Made by a program: the position numbers and the translations under genes. A model generated the notes under the pieces. It saw only the letters and a list, made by a program, of their open reading frames with translations, searched no databases and had not been told where the DNA came from. DNA of 64,000 nucleotides, from positions 6,617,001 through 6,681,000 of the forward strand of contig NZ_JACHMI010000001.1 in NCBI RefSeq assembly GCF_014207985.1, read 5' to 3'. The DNA is from Nonomuraea rubra (GTDB lineage: Bacteria; Actinomycetota; Actinomycetes; Streptosporangiales; Streptosporangiaceae). Positions 43,037-51,246 of the stretch are shown here, piece after piece; position 1 is the stretch's first letter, and each line of letters starts with the position of its first letter.

Positions 43037-44359
43037 GTGGACCACAACCGGACCGGCGGCCATGCGACCGACTCGGCGAGTCGCGGCGGTTCCGCGGGAG
43101 CCCCCGCGGACCAGGCCACCGTGCGCCGCTCCAACCTCGCCCTTGTGCTGCGTCATGTGAGCGCTAACGGCCCGTGCTCCCGGTCGGCCGTCGCCGTCGC
43201 GACCGGGTTGAACAAGGCCACCGTCACCAGCCTGGTGAACGAGTTGCAGACCCGCGGGCTGGTCAAGGAGATGGGACCGCAGCACGCTGGCTCCGTCGGC
43301 CGCCCGGGTGTCGCGCTCGGCCTGGACGGCTCCCGGGCCGGCGCCCTGGGCGTGGAAGTCAACGTCGACTACATCGCCGCGATCGCCACCGACCTGGCCG
43401 GAAGAGTGCTCATCGACCGGCGCATCGGCTTCGACGCCATGGGCTCCGGCCCCGACCGCTCACTGGACGAGCTGGCCCGCATGGTCGAGAAGACCCTCGC
43501 CGACCTCGACCGGCTCGGGGTCACCCCGGCCGGCATCACCGTGGCCGTCCCCGGCCTGATCGACACCACCACCGGCACCGTCGTCTTCGCTCCCAACCTC
43601 GGCTGGCGCGGGGTGCCGGTGGCCGGGCGGCTGGCCCAGGCGGACCTCGCGCGGGACATCCCCATCGCGGTGGACAACGACGCCAACCTCGCCGCCCTGG
43701 CCGAATACACCTCGGGCGTCGCGGCGGGCACCTCCGACCTGGTCTACCTCACCGGCGAGGTGGGCGTCGGCGGTGGCGTCATCTCCGGCGGCCGGCTCCT
43801 GGGCGGCGCGGACGGGTTCGCGGGCGAGGTCGGCCACGTCATGATCGATCCGTCCGGCGAGCGGTGCCGCTGCGGCCGCGTCGGCTGCTGGGAGACCAGG
43901 GTCGGGCTGGCCGCGCTGGTCCGCATGGCCACGCCGGACCGCGCGTACGGCACGGGCCCGCAGCTCGTCCGCGACCCGGAGGAGCGCCTGGCCGAGATCG
44001 AGCAGCGGCGGGCCGGCGGAGATCCGCGCGTCGACGCCGCCCTCGCGGAGGTCGGCCGGTGGCTCGGGATCGGAGCGGCCATGCTGATCAACCTCTTCAA
44101 CCCACGCGTGATCGTGCTGGGCGGCTACTTCGCCCGGCTCGCCGACCCGATCATCCCCGCGGCACAGCGGGAACTGGCCCGCCTGGGCATGAGCGACGCC
44201 TTCGAGCGCTGCCGGTTCGCCGCCTCCGACCTCGGCTTCGGCGCCGCCTCGCGCGGAGCGGCCGGAGTCGTCGTCGAACGAGCCCTGTCCGACCCCACCG
44301 GCATCTCCATCCGAATGTCTCCGTCCATCGGGGTTATCGAGGGAACCCCGACGGCCTGA
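43037..44359 (+). CDS. ROK-family transcriptional regulator B
   Basis: A 440-residue paralog of ROK A, alignable over its whole length. Winged helix: VRRSNLALVLRHVSANGPCS and AVATGLNKATVTSLVNELQ. Kinase-like domain: VDNDANLAALAEYTSGVAAG, LTGEVGVGGGVISGGR and zinc motif GEVGHVMIDPSGERCRCGRV GCWET-type (split). The GTG start follows GAGGAGG. It is divergent from ROK A. Downstream lie the broken sugar importer and the isomerase/inositol-phosphate-synthase-like genes, its likely targets. The duplication probably gave each side of the locus its own regulator. Confidence 0.9.
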   Translation: MDHNRTGGHATDSASRGGSAGAPADQATVRRSNLALVLRHVSANGPCSRSAVAVATGLNKATVTSLVNELQTRGLVKEMGPQHAGSVGRPGVALGLDGSRAGALGVEVNVDYIAAIATDLAGRVLIDRRIGFDAMGSGPDRSLDELARMVEKTLADLDRLGVTPAGITVAVPGLIDTTTGTVVFAPNLGWRGVPVAGRLAQADLARDIPIAVDNDANLAALAEYTSGVAAGTSDLVYLTGEVGVGGGVISGGRLLGGADGFAGEVGHVMIDPSGERCRCGRVGCWETRVGLAALVRMATPDRAYGTGPQLVRDPEERLAEIEQRRAGGDPRVDAALAEVGRWLGIGAAMLINLFNPRVIVLGGYFARLADPIIPAAQRELARLGMSDAFERCRFAASDLGFGAASRGAAGVVVERALSDPTGISIRMSPSIGVIEGTPTA

Positions 44360-44642
44360 TCGTCCCGCTCGCCCTGACCCACGTGCCCGCCACGCGGTCC
44401 CGACGCACGCCCTGTCCTCCGCACCCCCCATCCGCCTGATCGTGCTGTTCCGCACCGCCTCGGCACATTCCGCGTGCCGCGGCCATGGCGTCTGCCCCTT
44501 ACCACCCAGAACGTCCCGCCCGCCTGATCGGCCGCCGGAGCCGCACCGGCACCGTTGACGCCGACCTCGGTGCCGCCGCGGCGGTGCCAACCGGCGCCGT
44601 CAGGCGGGCGGGGCACGGCCACACCGAACCGAGGGAGCCCCT
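44360..44642. other. No supportable gene; leader of the decayed importer
   Basis: About 280 bases between the ROK B stop and the RbsA-like fragment, without a coding-like frame. It presumably holds the promoter of the downstream operon. GAGGGAG stands just before the start at 44643. Confidence 0.5.
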
Positions 44643-45276
44643 GTGGCGCGGTCACCATCCGACTCCTCATCCCTGCTCGTGATGCGGGCAATCGTCAAGC
44701 AGTTCCCCGGCGTGCGCGCTCTGGACGGCGTGCACCTGGAGGTCGAAGCCGGAGAAGTGCATTGCCTGCTCGGCCAGAACGGTGCGGGGAAGCCCACGCT
44801 CATCAAGATTCTCTCCGGCGCCCACGAACCCGGCGAGGGCGAGGTGGTGCTCGACGGCTCGCCCGTACGGCCGGCGCCGCCCACCGCGGCGATGCGTCAC
44901 GGCATCGCCGCGCTGACGCTGACGCAGGACCGCAGCGAGGGTTTCGCCGACGCACTGAAGACCTACGGCTTCACCGTGACCGCGCAGCAGGACGCCAAGT
45001 TCACGGTGGAGTCCGGCACGCAGGTGGCCGGCAACCTGATGCAGGCGCACAAGAAGATCGACGCGATCTGGAACCACGGCGACGACCAGGGCATCGGCGT
45101 GCTGGCCGCGATCAAGGAGGCCGGCCGCGACGAGTTCTTCATGGCCGGCGGCGCGGGCGGCCAACGCCATGCGCGACCTGCTGGAGCAGCAGATCCCGCA
45201 GTCGATCACCCTGGCCTCGGAGACCATCACCAAGGACGACGCCGCCCAGTACCTGCCCCTCGGGTTCGAGTCATGA
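44643..45276 (+). pseudogene. Sugar ABC importer remnant: RbsA N-terminus fused to RbsB C-terminus
   Basis: The frame begins with an RbsA-type ATPase: IVKQFPGVRALDGVHLEVEA, then Walker A GQNGAGKPTLIKILSG, in which the essential Lys-Ser/Thr reads Lys-Pro. After MRHGIAAL it switches without a stop to the C-terminal lobe of an RbsB-type binding protein (DRSEGFADALKTYGFTV, HKKIDAIWNHGDDQGIGVLA). A frameshift near 45155 follows, and the last part reads ANAMRDLLEQQIPQSITLAS to TGA 45274. The rest of rbsA, the permease and most of rbsB are deleted. Confidence 0.88.
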
Positions 45277-46349
45277 GGCCCGTCATGGGGATCGGCATGG
45301 TCGGGTACGCGTTCATGGGCCGTACCCGTTCCCAGGCGTGGCGCAGCGTGGACGCGTTCTTCGACCTGCCGGTCGAACCGCGATGGTGGCCGTGGCCGGC
45401 AGATCCGCCGAGGCGACCGCGCGGGCGGCCGCGAAGCTGGGGTGGGCCCACGCCGAAACCGGATGGAAGCGCCTGCTCGACCGCGACGACGTGCACGTCA
45501 TCGACATCTGCACGCCCGGCGACTCGCACGCCGAGATCGCCGTCGCCGCGCTGGCGGCCGGCAAGCACGTCCTGTGCGAGAAGCCGCTCGCCAACACCGT
45601 GGCCGAGGCCATGGCCGCGGCGGCGGCGAAGGAGGCGGCCGGGCGCGGCGTGCGCAGCATGGTCGCGCTCAACTACCGCCGCGTGCCCGCCGTCGCACTG
45701 GCCCGGCGGTTCGTCGAGAGGGCAGGCTCGGCGAGATCCGGCACGTACGGGCGCAGTACCTCCAGGACTGGATCGTCGACCCCGAGGTCCCCCTGGGGTG
45801 GCGGCTCCAGAAGGACAGGGCCGGATCCGGGGCTCTCGGCCGGCGGCGGCGCCGGGCGGGGCACGGTCACCGTGGACGACGCGGCCCTGTTCATCGGCCC
45901 TGTTCATCGCCCTGTTCATCGGCCGGCTCAGCGGCCGGCTCAGCGGCGGAGGGCCGGCCTCCTTCGAGGCCACCCGCTTCGCGTCCGGGGGCAAGAACGC
46001 CTTGCGCATCGAGGTCAACGGCGCCCTGGGGAGTTTGGCCTTCGACTTCGAGGCGACGAACGACCTGTGGTTCCACGACCACACCCTCGACAGCACCGAG
46101 CACGGAATCCGGCGGGTGCGGGTCACCGGGCCGGACCACCCGTACGCCGGGGCGTGGTGGCCGCCGGGTCACGGCCTCGGGTACGAGCACGCCTTCGTCC
46201 ACGGGACGAAGGACTTCCTGGAGGCGATCGCCGCCGGTACCGGCCCCGCCCCGTCCTTCGGGGACGGCCTGCGGGTGCAGCGGGTGCTGGCGGCCGTCGA
46301 GCAGAGCGCGGCTGAGGGCAGCCGCTTCACAACTGTGGAGGATTCATGA
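45273..46349 (+). pseudogene. Gfo/Idh/MocA-family sugar dehydrogenase pseudogene
   Basis: It starts ATG 45273 with MGIGMVGYAFMGRTRSQAWR. It then changes frame repeatedly: AKLGWAHAETGWKRLLDRDD and DICTPGDSHAEIAVAALAAG with EKPLANT in one, IRHVRAQYLQDWIVDPEVPL in another, and GGKNALRIEVNGALGSLAFD to the end in a third. At least three frameshifts are needed. Tandem micro-duplications at 45885-45946 interrupt the middle. Its stop overlaps the intact isomerase gene (ATGA). It probably oxidised a cyclitol or glycoside in the same pathway. Confidence 0.88.
45885..45946. repeat. Tandem micro-repeats inside the dehydrogenase pseudogene
   Basis: CCCTGTTCATCG occurs three times (from 45885, 45898 and 45910), followed directly by CCGGCTCAGCGG twice (45923-45934 and 45935-45946). 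Confidence 0.85.
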
Positions 46350-47353
46350 CCAGACCGGTCACGTTGTTCACCGGGCAGTGGGCGGACCTGCCGTTCGAGG
46401 AGGTCTGCCGGCTGGCGTCCGAATGGGGCTACGACGGCCTGGAGATCGCCTGCTGGGGCGACCACTTCGAGGTCGACAAGGCCCTCGCGGACGACTCCTA
46501 CGTCGAACGCAAGAAGGAGACCCTGGCCAAGCACAACCTCGGCGTGTGGACGATCTCCAACCACCTGGTCGGCCAGGCGGTCTGCGACCACCCCATCGAC
46601 GAGCGCCACAAGGGCATCCTGCCCGCCCGCATCTGGGGCGAGGGCGAACCCGAAGGCGTACGGCAGCGCGCCGCGGAAGAGATCAAGAACACCGCCCGCG
46701 CCGCGGCCGCACTCGGCGTCACGACCGTCGTCGGCTTCACCGGCTCGCCGATCTGGCACACGCTGGCGATGTTCCCGCCGGTGCCCCCGTCCATGATCGA
46801 GGCGGGGTACGCCGACTTCGCCGACCGGTGGAACCCGATCCTCGACGTCTTCGACGAGGTGGGCGTGCGCTTCGCCCACGAGGTGCACCCCAGCGAGATC
46901 GCCTACGACTACCACACCACGGTGCGCACGCTGGAGGCCATCGGGCACCGGCCGGCCTTCGGCCTCAACTGGGATCCCTCGCACATGGTGTGGCAGGACC
47001 TGGACCCGGCGGGCTTCATCCTCGACTTCGCCGACCGCATCTACCACGTGGACTGCAAGGACGCCCGGGTCGCCACCCGCGACGGACGGCGCGGCCGTCT
47101 GTCCTCCCACCTGGCCTGGGCCGATCCCAGGCGCGGCTGGGACTTCGTGTCCACCGGCCGGGGCGACGTGCCGTGGGAGGCGTGCTTCCGTGCGCTCAAC
47201 CACATCGGCTACGACGGCCCGATCTCCATCGAGTGGGAGGACGCGGGCATGGACCGGTTGCACGGCGCGCCGGAATCCCTCGCCTACATCCGCTCGCTCA
47301 ACGCCATCACGCCGCCGGCCGCCGCCTTCGACGCCGCCTTCTCCTCCGAGTAA
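46346..47353 (+). CDS. Sugar phosphate isomerase/epimerase (TIM-barrel, AP-endonuclease-2 fold)
   Basis: A 335-residue intact protein. Metal-site motifs of the xylose-isomerase-like fold are present: [13 protein letters not shown] (Glu), NWDPSHMVW (Asp, His), YHVDCKDAR and [10 protein letters not shown] (Glu). The N-terminus [29 protein letters not shown] is the first barrel strand. Such enzymes accompany Gfo/Idh/MocA dehydrogenases in inositol and 3-keto-glycoside breakdown. Here the dehydrogenase is dead but this gene keeps perfect coding quality. ATGA overlap upstream; a strong hairpin follows. Confidence 0.88.
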   Translation: MTRPVTLFTGQWADLPFEEVCRLASEWGYDGLEIACWGDHFEVDKALADDSYVERKKETLAKHNLGVWTISNHLVGQAVCDHPIDERHKGILPARIWGEGEPEGVRQRAAEEIKNTARAAAALGVTTVVGFTGSPIWHTLAMFPPVPPSMIEAGYADFADRWNPILDVFDEVGVRFAHEVHPSEIAYDYHTTVRTLEAIGHRPAFGLNWDPSHMVWQDLDPAGFILDFADRIYHVDCKDARVATRDGRRGRLSSHLAWADPRRGWDFVSTGRGDVPWEACFRALNHIGYDGPISIEWEDAGMDRLHGAPESLAYIRSLNAITPPAAAFDAAFSSE

Positions 47354-47364
47354 CCCGGCCCGCT

Positions 47365-47397
47365 GTGGGCGGCGGCCGCATCCCGGCCGCCGCCCAC
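47365..47397. terminator. Perfect 14-bp GC hairpin
   Basis: GTGGGCGGCGGCCG (47365-47378) and its exact complement (47384-47397) around CATCC. It lies 12 bp after the isomerase stop and before the inositol-phosphate-synthase-like gene. Confidence 0.7.
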
Positions 47398-47454
47398 CGG
47401 AACCGACCGCCGTGGACATCCCGCGCCCCAGTGAATGATCGTGACAGGAGACAG

Positions 47455-48606
47455 ATGAGAACCGGAATATGGCTGATCGGAGCACGAGGATCGGTCGCGG
47501 TCACCAGCGTGCTCGGGGCGCTGGCGGTGCGAGCGGGCCTGGCCGACCCCATCGGATGCGTCCTGGAGTCGCCCGCCCTGCACAGCGACACTCTCCCCGG
47601 CATCGGAGACCTGATCTTCGGCGGCCACGACATCTCCTCGATCCCCCTGGGCAAGAAGGCCGCAGCACTGGCCGAGGCGGGAGTCGTCCCCGTCCGGCTG
47701 GCCGAGGCCGTACAGGACGCGCTCGCCGGGGTCGAGCAGGACGTCCTGCCCCTGCCGGTACGCGACACCCAAGCCGGAACCGCCGACGCCATCGGCGCCG
47801 ACCTGGACCGCTTCCGCCGCCGGCACCAGCTGGACCGCGTGGTCGTGATCAACGTGTCGACCACCGAACCGGCGCCGCCGCCCCATCCCGCCCACGCCGG
47901 CCTCGACGCGCTGCGGGCCGCGCTCGACGGCCGGGAACCCGTCCTGCCGCCCAGCGCCCTGGCCGCCTACGCCGCCCTGCGGGCCGGCTGCCCGTACGTC
48001 GATTTCACGCCCTCCACCGGCGCCCGCCTGCCCGCCCTCGACGCCCTCGCCCGCGAGCAGGGGCTCCCGTACGCGGGCCACGACGGCAAGACCGGCGAGA
48101 CCCTGGTCAAGTCGGTGCTCGCCCCGATGTTCGCCCTGCGCAACCTGAAGGTGCGCACCTGGTCGGGGATCAACCTGCTGGGCGGCGGCGACGGCGCGAA
48201 CCTGGCGCAGCCGGCGGCCAACGCGGCCAAGTCCGCCAGCAAACAACGCGTGCTCGCCGAGACGCTCGGTTACGCCCCGCAGGGCGACACTCGGATCGAC
48301 TTCGTCGAGGACCTCGGCGACTTCAAGACCGCCTGGGACCTCATCTCCTTCGAAGGCTTCCTCGGCACCCGCATGCGCATGGAGTTCAGCTGGCACGGCT
48401 GCGACTCGGCACTGGCCGCGCCGCTGGTCCTGGACCTGGCGCGACTGACCGCGGCCGCACACCGGGCCGGCCGCACGGGCCCGCTCACCGAACTGGCCTT
48501 CTTCTTCAAGGACCCCCTCGGAGACGCACCGCACGGCCTGGCCGAGCAGTGGCAGGCGTTGCGCGCCGCCGTGGACGCTCTCGGCCCGCGAGGAGAGGGC
48601 CGGTGA
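47455..48606 (+). CDS. myo-Inositol-1-phosphate-synthase-like protein
   Basis: A 383-residue member of the Ino1 superfamily. The N-terminal Rossmann motif is WLIGARGSVAVTSVLGAL. The core reads SGARLPAL-type sequence followed by GHDGKTGETLVKSVLAPMF, where the catalytic Lys region of the family sits. NLLGGGDGANLAQPAAN and DFVEDLGDFKTAWDLISFEG follow. It is the short divergent branch found next to sugar isomerases rather than the primary inositol-biosynthesis enzyme, so its product may be a modified cyclitol phosphate. GACAGGAGACAG precedes the ATG. Confidence 0.82.
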   Translation: MRTGIWLIGARGSVAVTSVLGALAVRAGLADPIGCVLESPALHSDTLPGIGDLIFGGHDISSIPLGKKAAALAEAGVVPVRLAEAVQDALAGVEQDVLPLPVRDTQAGTADAIGADLDRFRRRHQLDRVVVINVSTTEPAPPPHPAHAGLDALRAALDGREPVLPPSALAAYAALRAGCPYVDFTPSTGARLPALDALAREQGLPYAGHDGKTGETLVKSVLAPMFALRNLKVRTWSGINLLGGGDGANLAQPAANAAKSASKQRVLAETLGYAPQGDTRIDFVEDLGDFKTAWDLISFEGFLGTRMRMEFSWHGCDSALAAPLVLDLARLTAAAHRAGRTGPLTELAFFFKDPLGDAPHGLAEQWQALRAAVDALGPRGEGR

Positions 48607-48613
48607 CGAGCGA

Positions 48614-49435
48614 CTAGTGACCTCGTTCCCGGGCGAGGAAGCACGACAGGAGTCGCCTGAAGTCGTGCGGGTGCTCGATCGCCGGCACGTGCCCGCATCG
48701 GCCGAGCACGTGCAGACGGACATCGGCCAGGTGTTCGAGCAGGGGCAGGGCTGCCGTCCCGAGCGGGGTGACCCGGTCCTCGGCGCCGTGGACGAGCAGC
48801 ACGGGCGCGCGGATCCCTGCCAGCGTCTGCGCCGAGAGGGCGAGGTCGTCGGCCCAGCGTGCCCGAGGTGGCGGGAACAACGACGCGAACGCGGCCGCCC
48901 CCGCTCGCATCGCGGCCGCGCGGGCGGCGACGGCCGGCTCGGTCACGAGCGCCTGGTCGAGGACGAGGCGACTCAACATGTCCCGTGCCCCGAGCGGGCC
49001 GGCGGGAGCGGCCCAGATCGCGTCGAGCTCGGCGGACAGCGGCGCGCCGGGGGCGCCCATCGTCGAGACCGCCACGACGCGGGTGACCTGCTGGGGACGC
49101 GAGGCCGCCAACGCCAGCGCCACGGCACCACCCATGGAGTGGCCCACCACGGCGTAGTGCTCGGCACCGAGAGCATCCATCAGGCCCGCGGCCTGCTCCG
49201 TCCACAGCCGGAGCCCACCCCTGGAGCCCGCCGGGATCGGTGTACGGCCGAACCCCGCCTGGTCAGGAGCCACCAGATGCCAGGACGCGCCCAGCGCCTG
49301 CGCCGTCGTCGCCCAGGCTCCGGATCCGGTCGTACCGGGTCCGGAGCCGTGCAGCATCAGCACCGCGGGCCCGGTGCCGCTCTCCAGGACGTGGACGGGG
49401 GACCCGTCGACTGTGACGGTCCGAAGCGCCGTCAC
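48614..49435 (-). CDS. Alpha/beta hydrolase, meta-cleavage-product-hydrolase-like
   Basis: A 273-residue hydrolase from GTG 49435. It shows the oxyanion region LHGSGPGTTG, the nucleophile Ser100 in VVGHSMGGAVAL, Asp in HGAEDRVTP and His in GRCGHVPAIEHP. HGSGPG followed by a serine elbow is the MhpC/BphD/HsaD layout, which cleaves C-C bonds of ring-fission products; a general esterase is the alternative. It is convergent with the inositol-phosphate-synthase-like gene and follows a DJ-1 gene on the same strand by 19 bp, so the two are probably co-transcribed. Confidence 0.83.
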   Translation of the reverse strand: MTALRTVTVDGSPVHVLESGTGPAVLMLHGSGPGTTGSGAWATTAQALGASWHLVAPDQAGFGRTPIPAGSRGGLRLWTEQAAGLMDALGAEHYAVVGHSMGGAVALALAASRPQQVTRVVAVSTMGAPGAPLSAELDAIWAAPAGPLGARDMLSRLVLDQALVTEPAVAARAAAMRAGAAAFASLFPPPRARWADDLALSAQTLAGIRAPVLLVHGAEDRVTPLGTAALPLLEHLADVRLHVLGRCGHVPAIEHPHDFRRLLSCFLARERGH

Positions 49436-49454
49436 CGGGACAGGCCAGGTGTGC

Positions 49455-50024
49455 TCATGCCGATGCGGAGCTGATGGACTTCGAGAAGACCTCCATCATC
49501 GCCCTGCCGAATTGCGGCATGTCAGGCCACCCCCGGCAGGAGACGAGGTTGCCGTCCACGACGTCGGGAGCGTCGATGACCGTCGCGCCCGCGTTCTCCA
49601 TGTCACCGGTGATGGGCGGGAAGCACGCCGTCTTTCGCCCCTTCAGCAGCCCGTACACAGCCGGCACCTGCGCACCGTGGCACACCAGCGCGATCGGGAG
49701 ATTGCGCGCGAAGAAGTGCTCGGTGATGCGCCTGACGTCGGCGTCGACCCGGATCCACTCGGGGGCACGTCCCCCAGGGATGATGAGGGCGTCGTAGCGC
49801 TCGACCTCGACCTCGGCCCAGGGCACGTCGACCGGCAGCTTCCGGCCGTTCTTCTCCACATAGGCGTCGGAGTTGGGGTCGAACTCGTGGATGACCAGCT
49901 GAACGTCACGCATCGTCCGCGACGAGACGTCAACGTCCCAGCCGCCCTCCTGCACGCGATAGTAGGGATACATGGTGTCGAGCTCCTCGGCGGCGTCGCC
50001 GGTCAGGAGCAGCGCTCTGGGCAC
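49455..50024 (-). CDS. DJ-1/PfpI-family protein
   Basis: A 189-residue protein. GTG 50024 is chosen because GAGGAG stands 6 bp upstream; a longer frame crosses the palindromic promoter. Cys115-His116 in IALVCHGAQ form the nucleophile elbow, with Glu14 of AAEELD as acid partner. This size and PGGRAPEWIRVD mark the PfpI/YhbO group of general protective enzymes, or intracellular protease-like proteins. It is the first gene of a two-gene unit with the hydrolase and divides it from the GntR gene. Confidence 0.85.
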   Translation of the reverse strand: MPRALLLTGDAAEELDTMYPYYRVQEGGWDVDVSSRTMRDVQLVIHEFDPNSDAYVEKNGRKLPVDVPWAEVEVERYDALIIPGGRAPEWIRVDADVRRITEHFFARNLPIALVCHGAQVPAVYGLLKGRKTACFPPITGDMENAGATVIDAPDVVDGNLVSCRGWPDMPQFGRAMMEVFSKSISSASA

Positions 50025-50054
50025 CTGCTTCTCCTCGCATCTGGGGCGGGTGCG

Positions 50055-50085
50055 GTGGATCCGATCCGATCCGATCGGATCCGGT
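50055..50085. promoter_or_regulatory. Palindromic GATCC repeats before the DJ-1 gene
   Basis: GGATCCGATCCGATCCGATC is followed by GGATCCGG. The 14-mer GATCCGATCGGATC is a perfect palindrome and the unit GATCC recurs every five bases. It lies 31 bp before the DJ-1 GTG and just after the GntR stop. Confidence 0.5.
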
Positions 50086-50116
50086 TGGGTTAGCATTCCT
50101 CGCCTCGGCCCGCCCG

Positions 50117-50854
50117 TCAAGCCTCCATCCCGTCCGCGTCCTTGACCTCGTCGAACAATCGCCGGAACCGCTCGCCGGACAGCAGGATGTGCCGGCGCAT
50201 GGCGTAGGCGGCGGCGTCGGGGTCACGCGCGGCGATCGCGGCCAGGACTTCCTCGTGCTCGGCCATGGCCAGGTGAGTGACCTGGGTGTCATGGAGAAGC
50301 CGGAACAGGTGCACGTGCGTGTGCAGGCGGGCGAGCGCTTCGCGGATGACCTGGTTCTCCGCGCTCAGGGCGATGAGATCGTGAAAGGCGGCGTCGCGCA
50401 GCCCGAAGGCGCCGTAGGCCATGAGCCCGTCGCCCCCCTCCAGCTCCGCCATCTCCTCCAGCATGCGTCGCAGACCGGCCACCTGCTCCAACGTTGCGCG
50501 TTCGGCGGATCTGCGCGCCGCCGCCGGCTCGAGGAGCAGGCGCACCTCGAGCATGTCCTCGAATCGGTGACGGGTGATCTGAGGGGGAATGCGATAGCCG
50601 GCATGGGGCACACGCACGACCAGGCCCTCGGCCTCCATACGGTTGAGAGCGTCCCGGATCGGCGTCTGCGAGACCCCCAGCTCTCGCGCCAGGACGTCGA
50701 TCGTGACGCGGGAGCCAGGCTCGATCCGTAGCGACATCATCTGTCCGAGCAGCGTGTCGTACACCTCGTCGGCAAGCCGGCCGCGAGATCTTCCCGGCGG
50801 CGTTCCGCCTGTCATGGCCCCACGGCGCTGCGCGATCATCGCTTCGTCGTCCAT
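50117..50854 (-). CDS. GntR-family regulator with FCD domain
   Basis: A 245-residue FadR-type regulator. The winged helix is LADEVYDTLLGQMMSLRIEP and LARELGVSQTPIRDALNRME AEGLV (residues about 25-90). The all-helical FCD ligand domain follows, with its metal-binding Asp/His positions in LRDAAFHDLIA and HTHVHLFRLL. ATG 50854 is used; GTG 50860 is six bases upstream. It is divergent, across about 390 bp, from the ABC importer operon at 51247, its likely target. FCD domains usually sense the substrate or an early carboxylate intermediate. Confidence 0.88.
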   Translation of the reverse strand: MDDEAMIAQRRGAMTGGTPPGRSRGRLADEVYDTLLGQMMSLRIEPGSRVTIDVLARELGVSQTPIRDALNRMEAEGLVVRVPHAGYRIPPQITRHRFEDMLEVRLLLEPAAARRSAERATLEQVAGLRRMLEEMAELEGGDGLMAYGAFGLRDAAFHDLIALSAENQVIREALARLHTHVHLFRLLHDTQVTHLAMAEHEEVLAAIAARDPDAAAYAMRRHILLSGERFRRLFDEVKDADGMEA

Positions 50855-51246
50855 CGTGACGTGAGGTCCTTTCTTGCGTCTTCGGGAGCCTGTTGACATC
50901 GGTCGCAACGCTGCGGGATGTTGACGCTCACACCCGGATCGTATAGGAAAGGTGGCGGATGCCAGCCATCCTTCACCAATCGGGGAACCGTCCGCCATCG
51001 CTCCGCTTCGTTCAGTTGGGCTCCCATGAGCATGCTCGACGTCCTCTTCGGTTCGCCACCGGGCCGCACCGGGACCGAACGACTTCCCGACTGCTTGAAG
51101 CCCCATCACGTCGCGGCGTACTCGTGACGCCGGTCTGCGGGTCAGCCCCTGCGGACAGCCGGCAACACGCCTGAACAACCCAGCAACCGCTCGGCGAAGC
51201 ACGCAGCAAGGCTCCAGAAGTCCCCACCCAGAAAGCAGGCTAGAAG
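50855..51246. promoter_or_regulatory. Divergent promoter region between GntR and the ABC operon
   Basis: About 390 bases without a convincing gene. It includes a lower-GC patch near 50930-50960 (CGGATCGTATAGGAAAGG), a plausible promoter. No unmistakable GntR palindrome was found by eye. AGAAAGCAGG before 51247 may serve as ribosome site. Confidence 0.4.
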
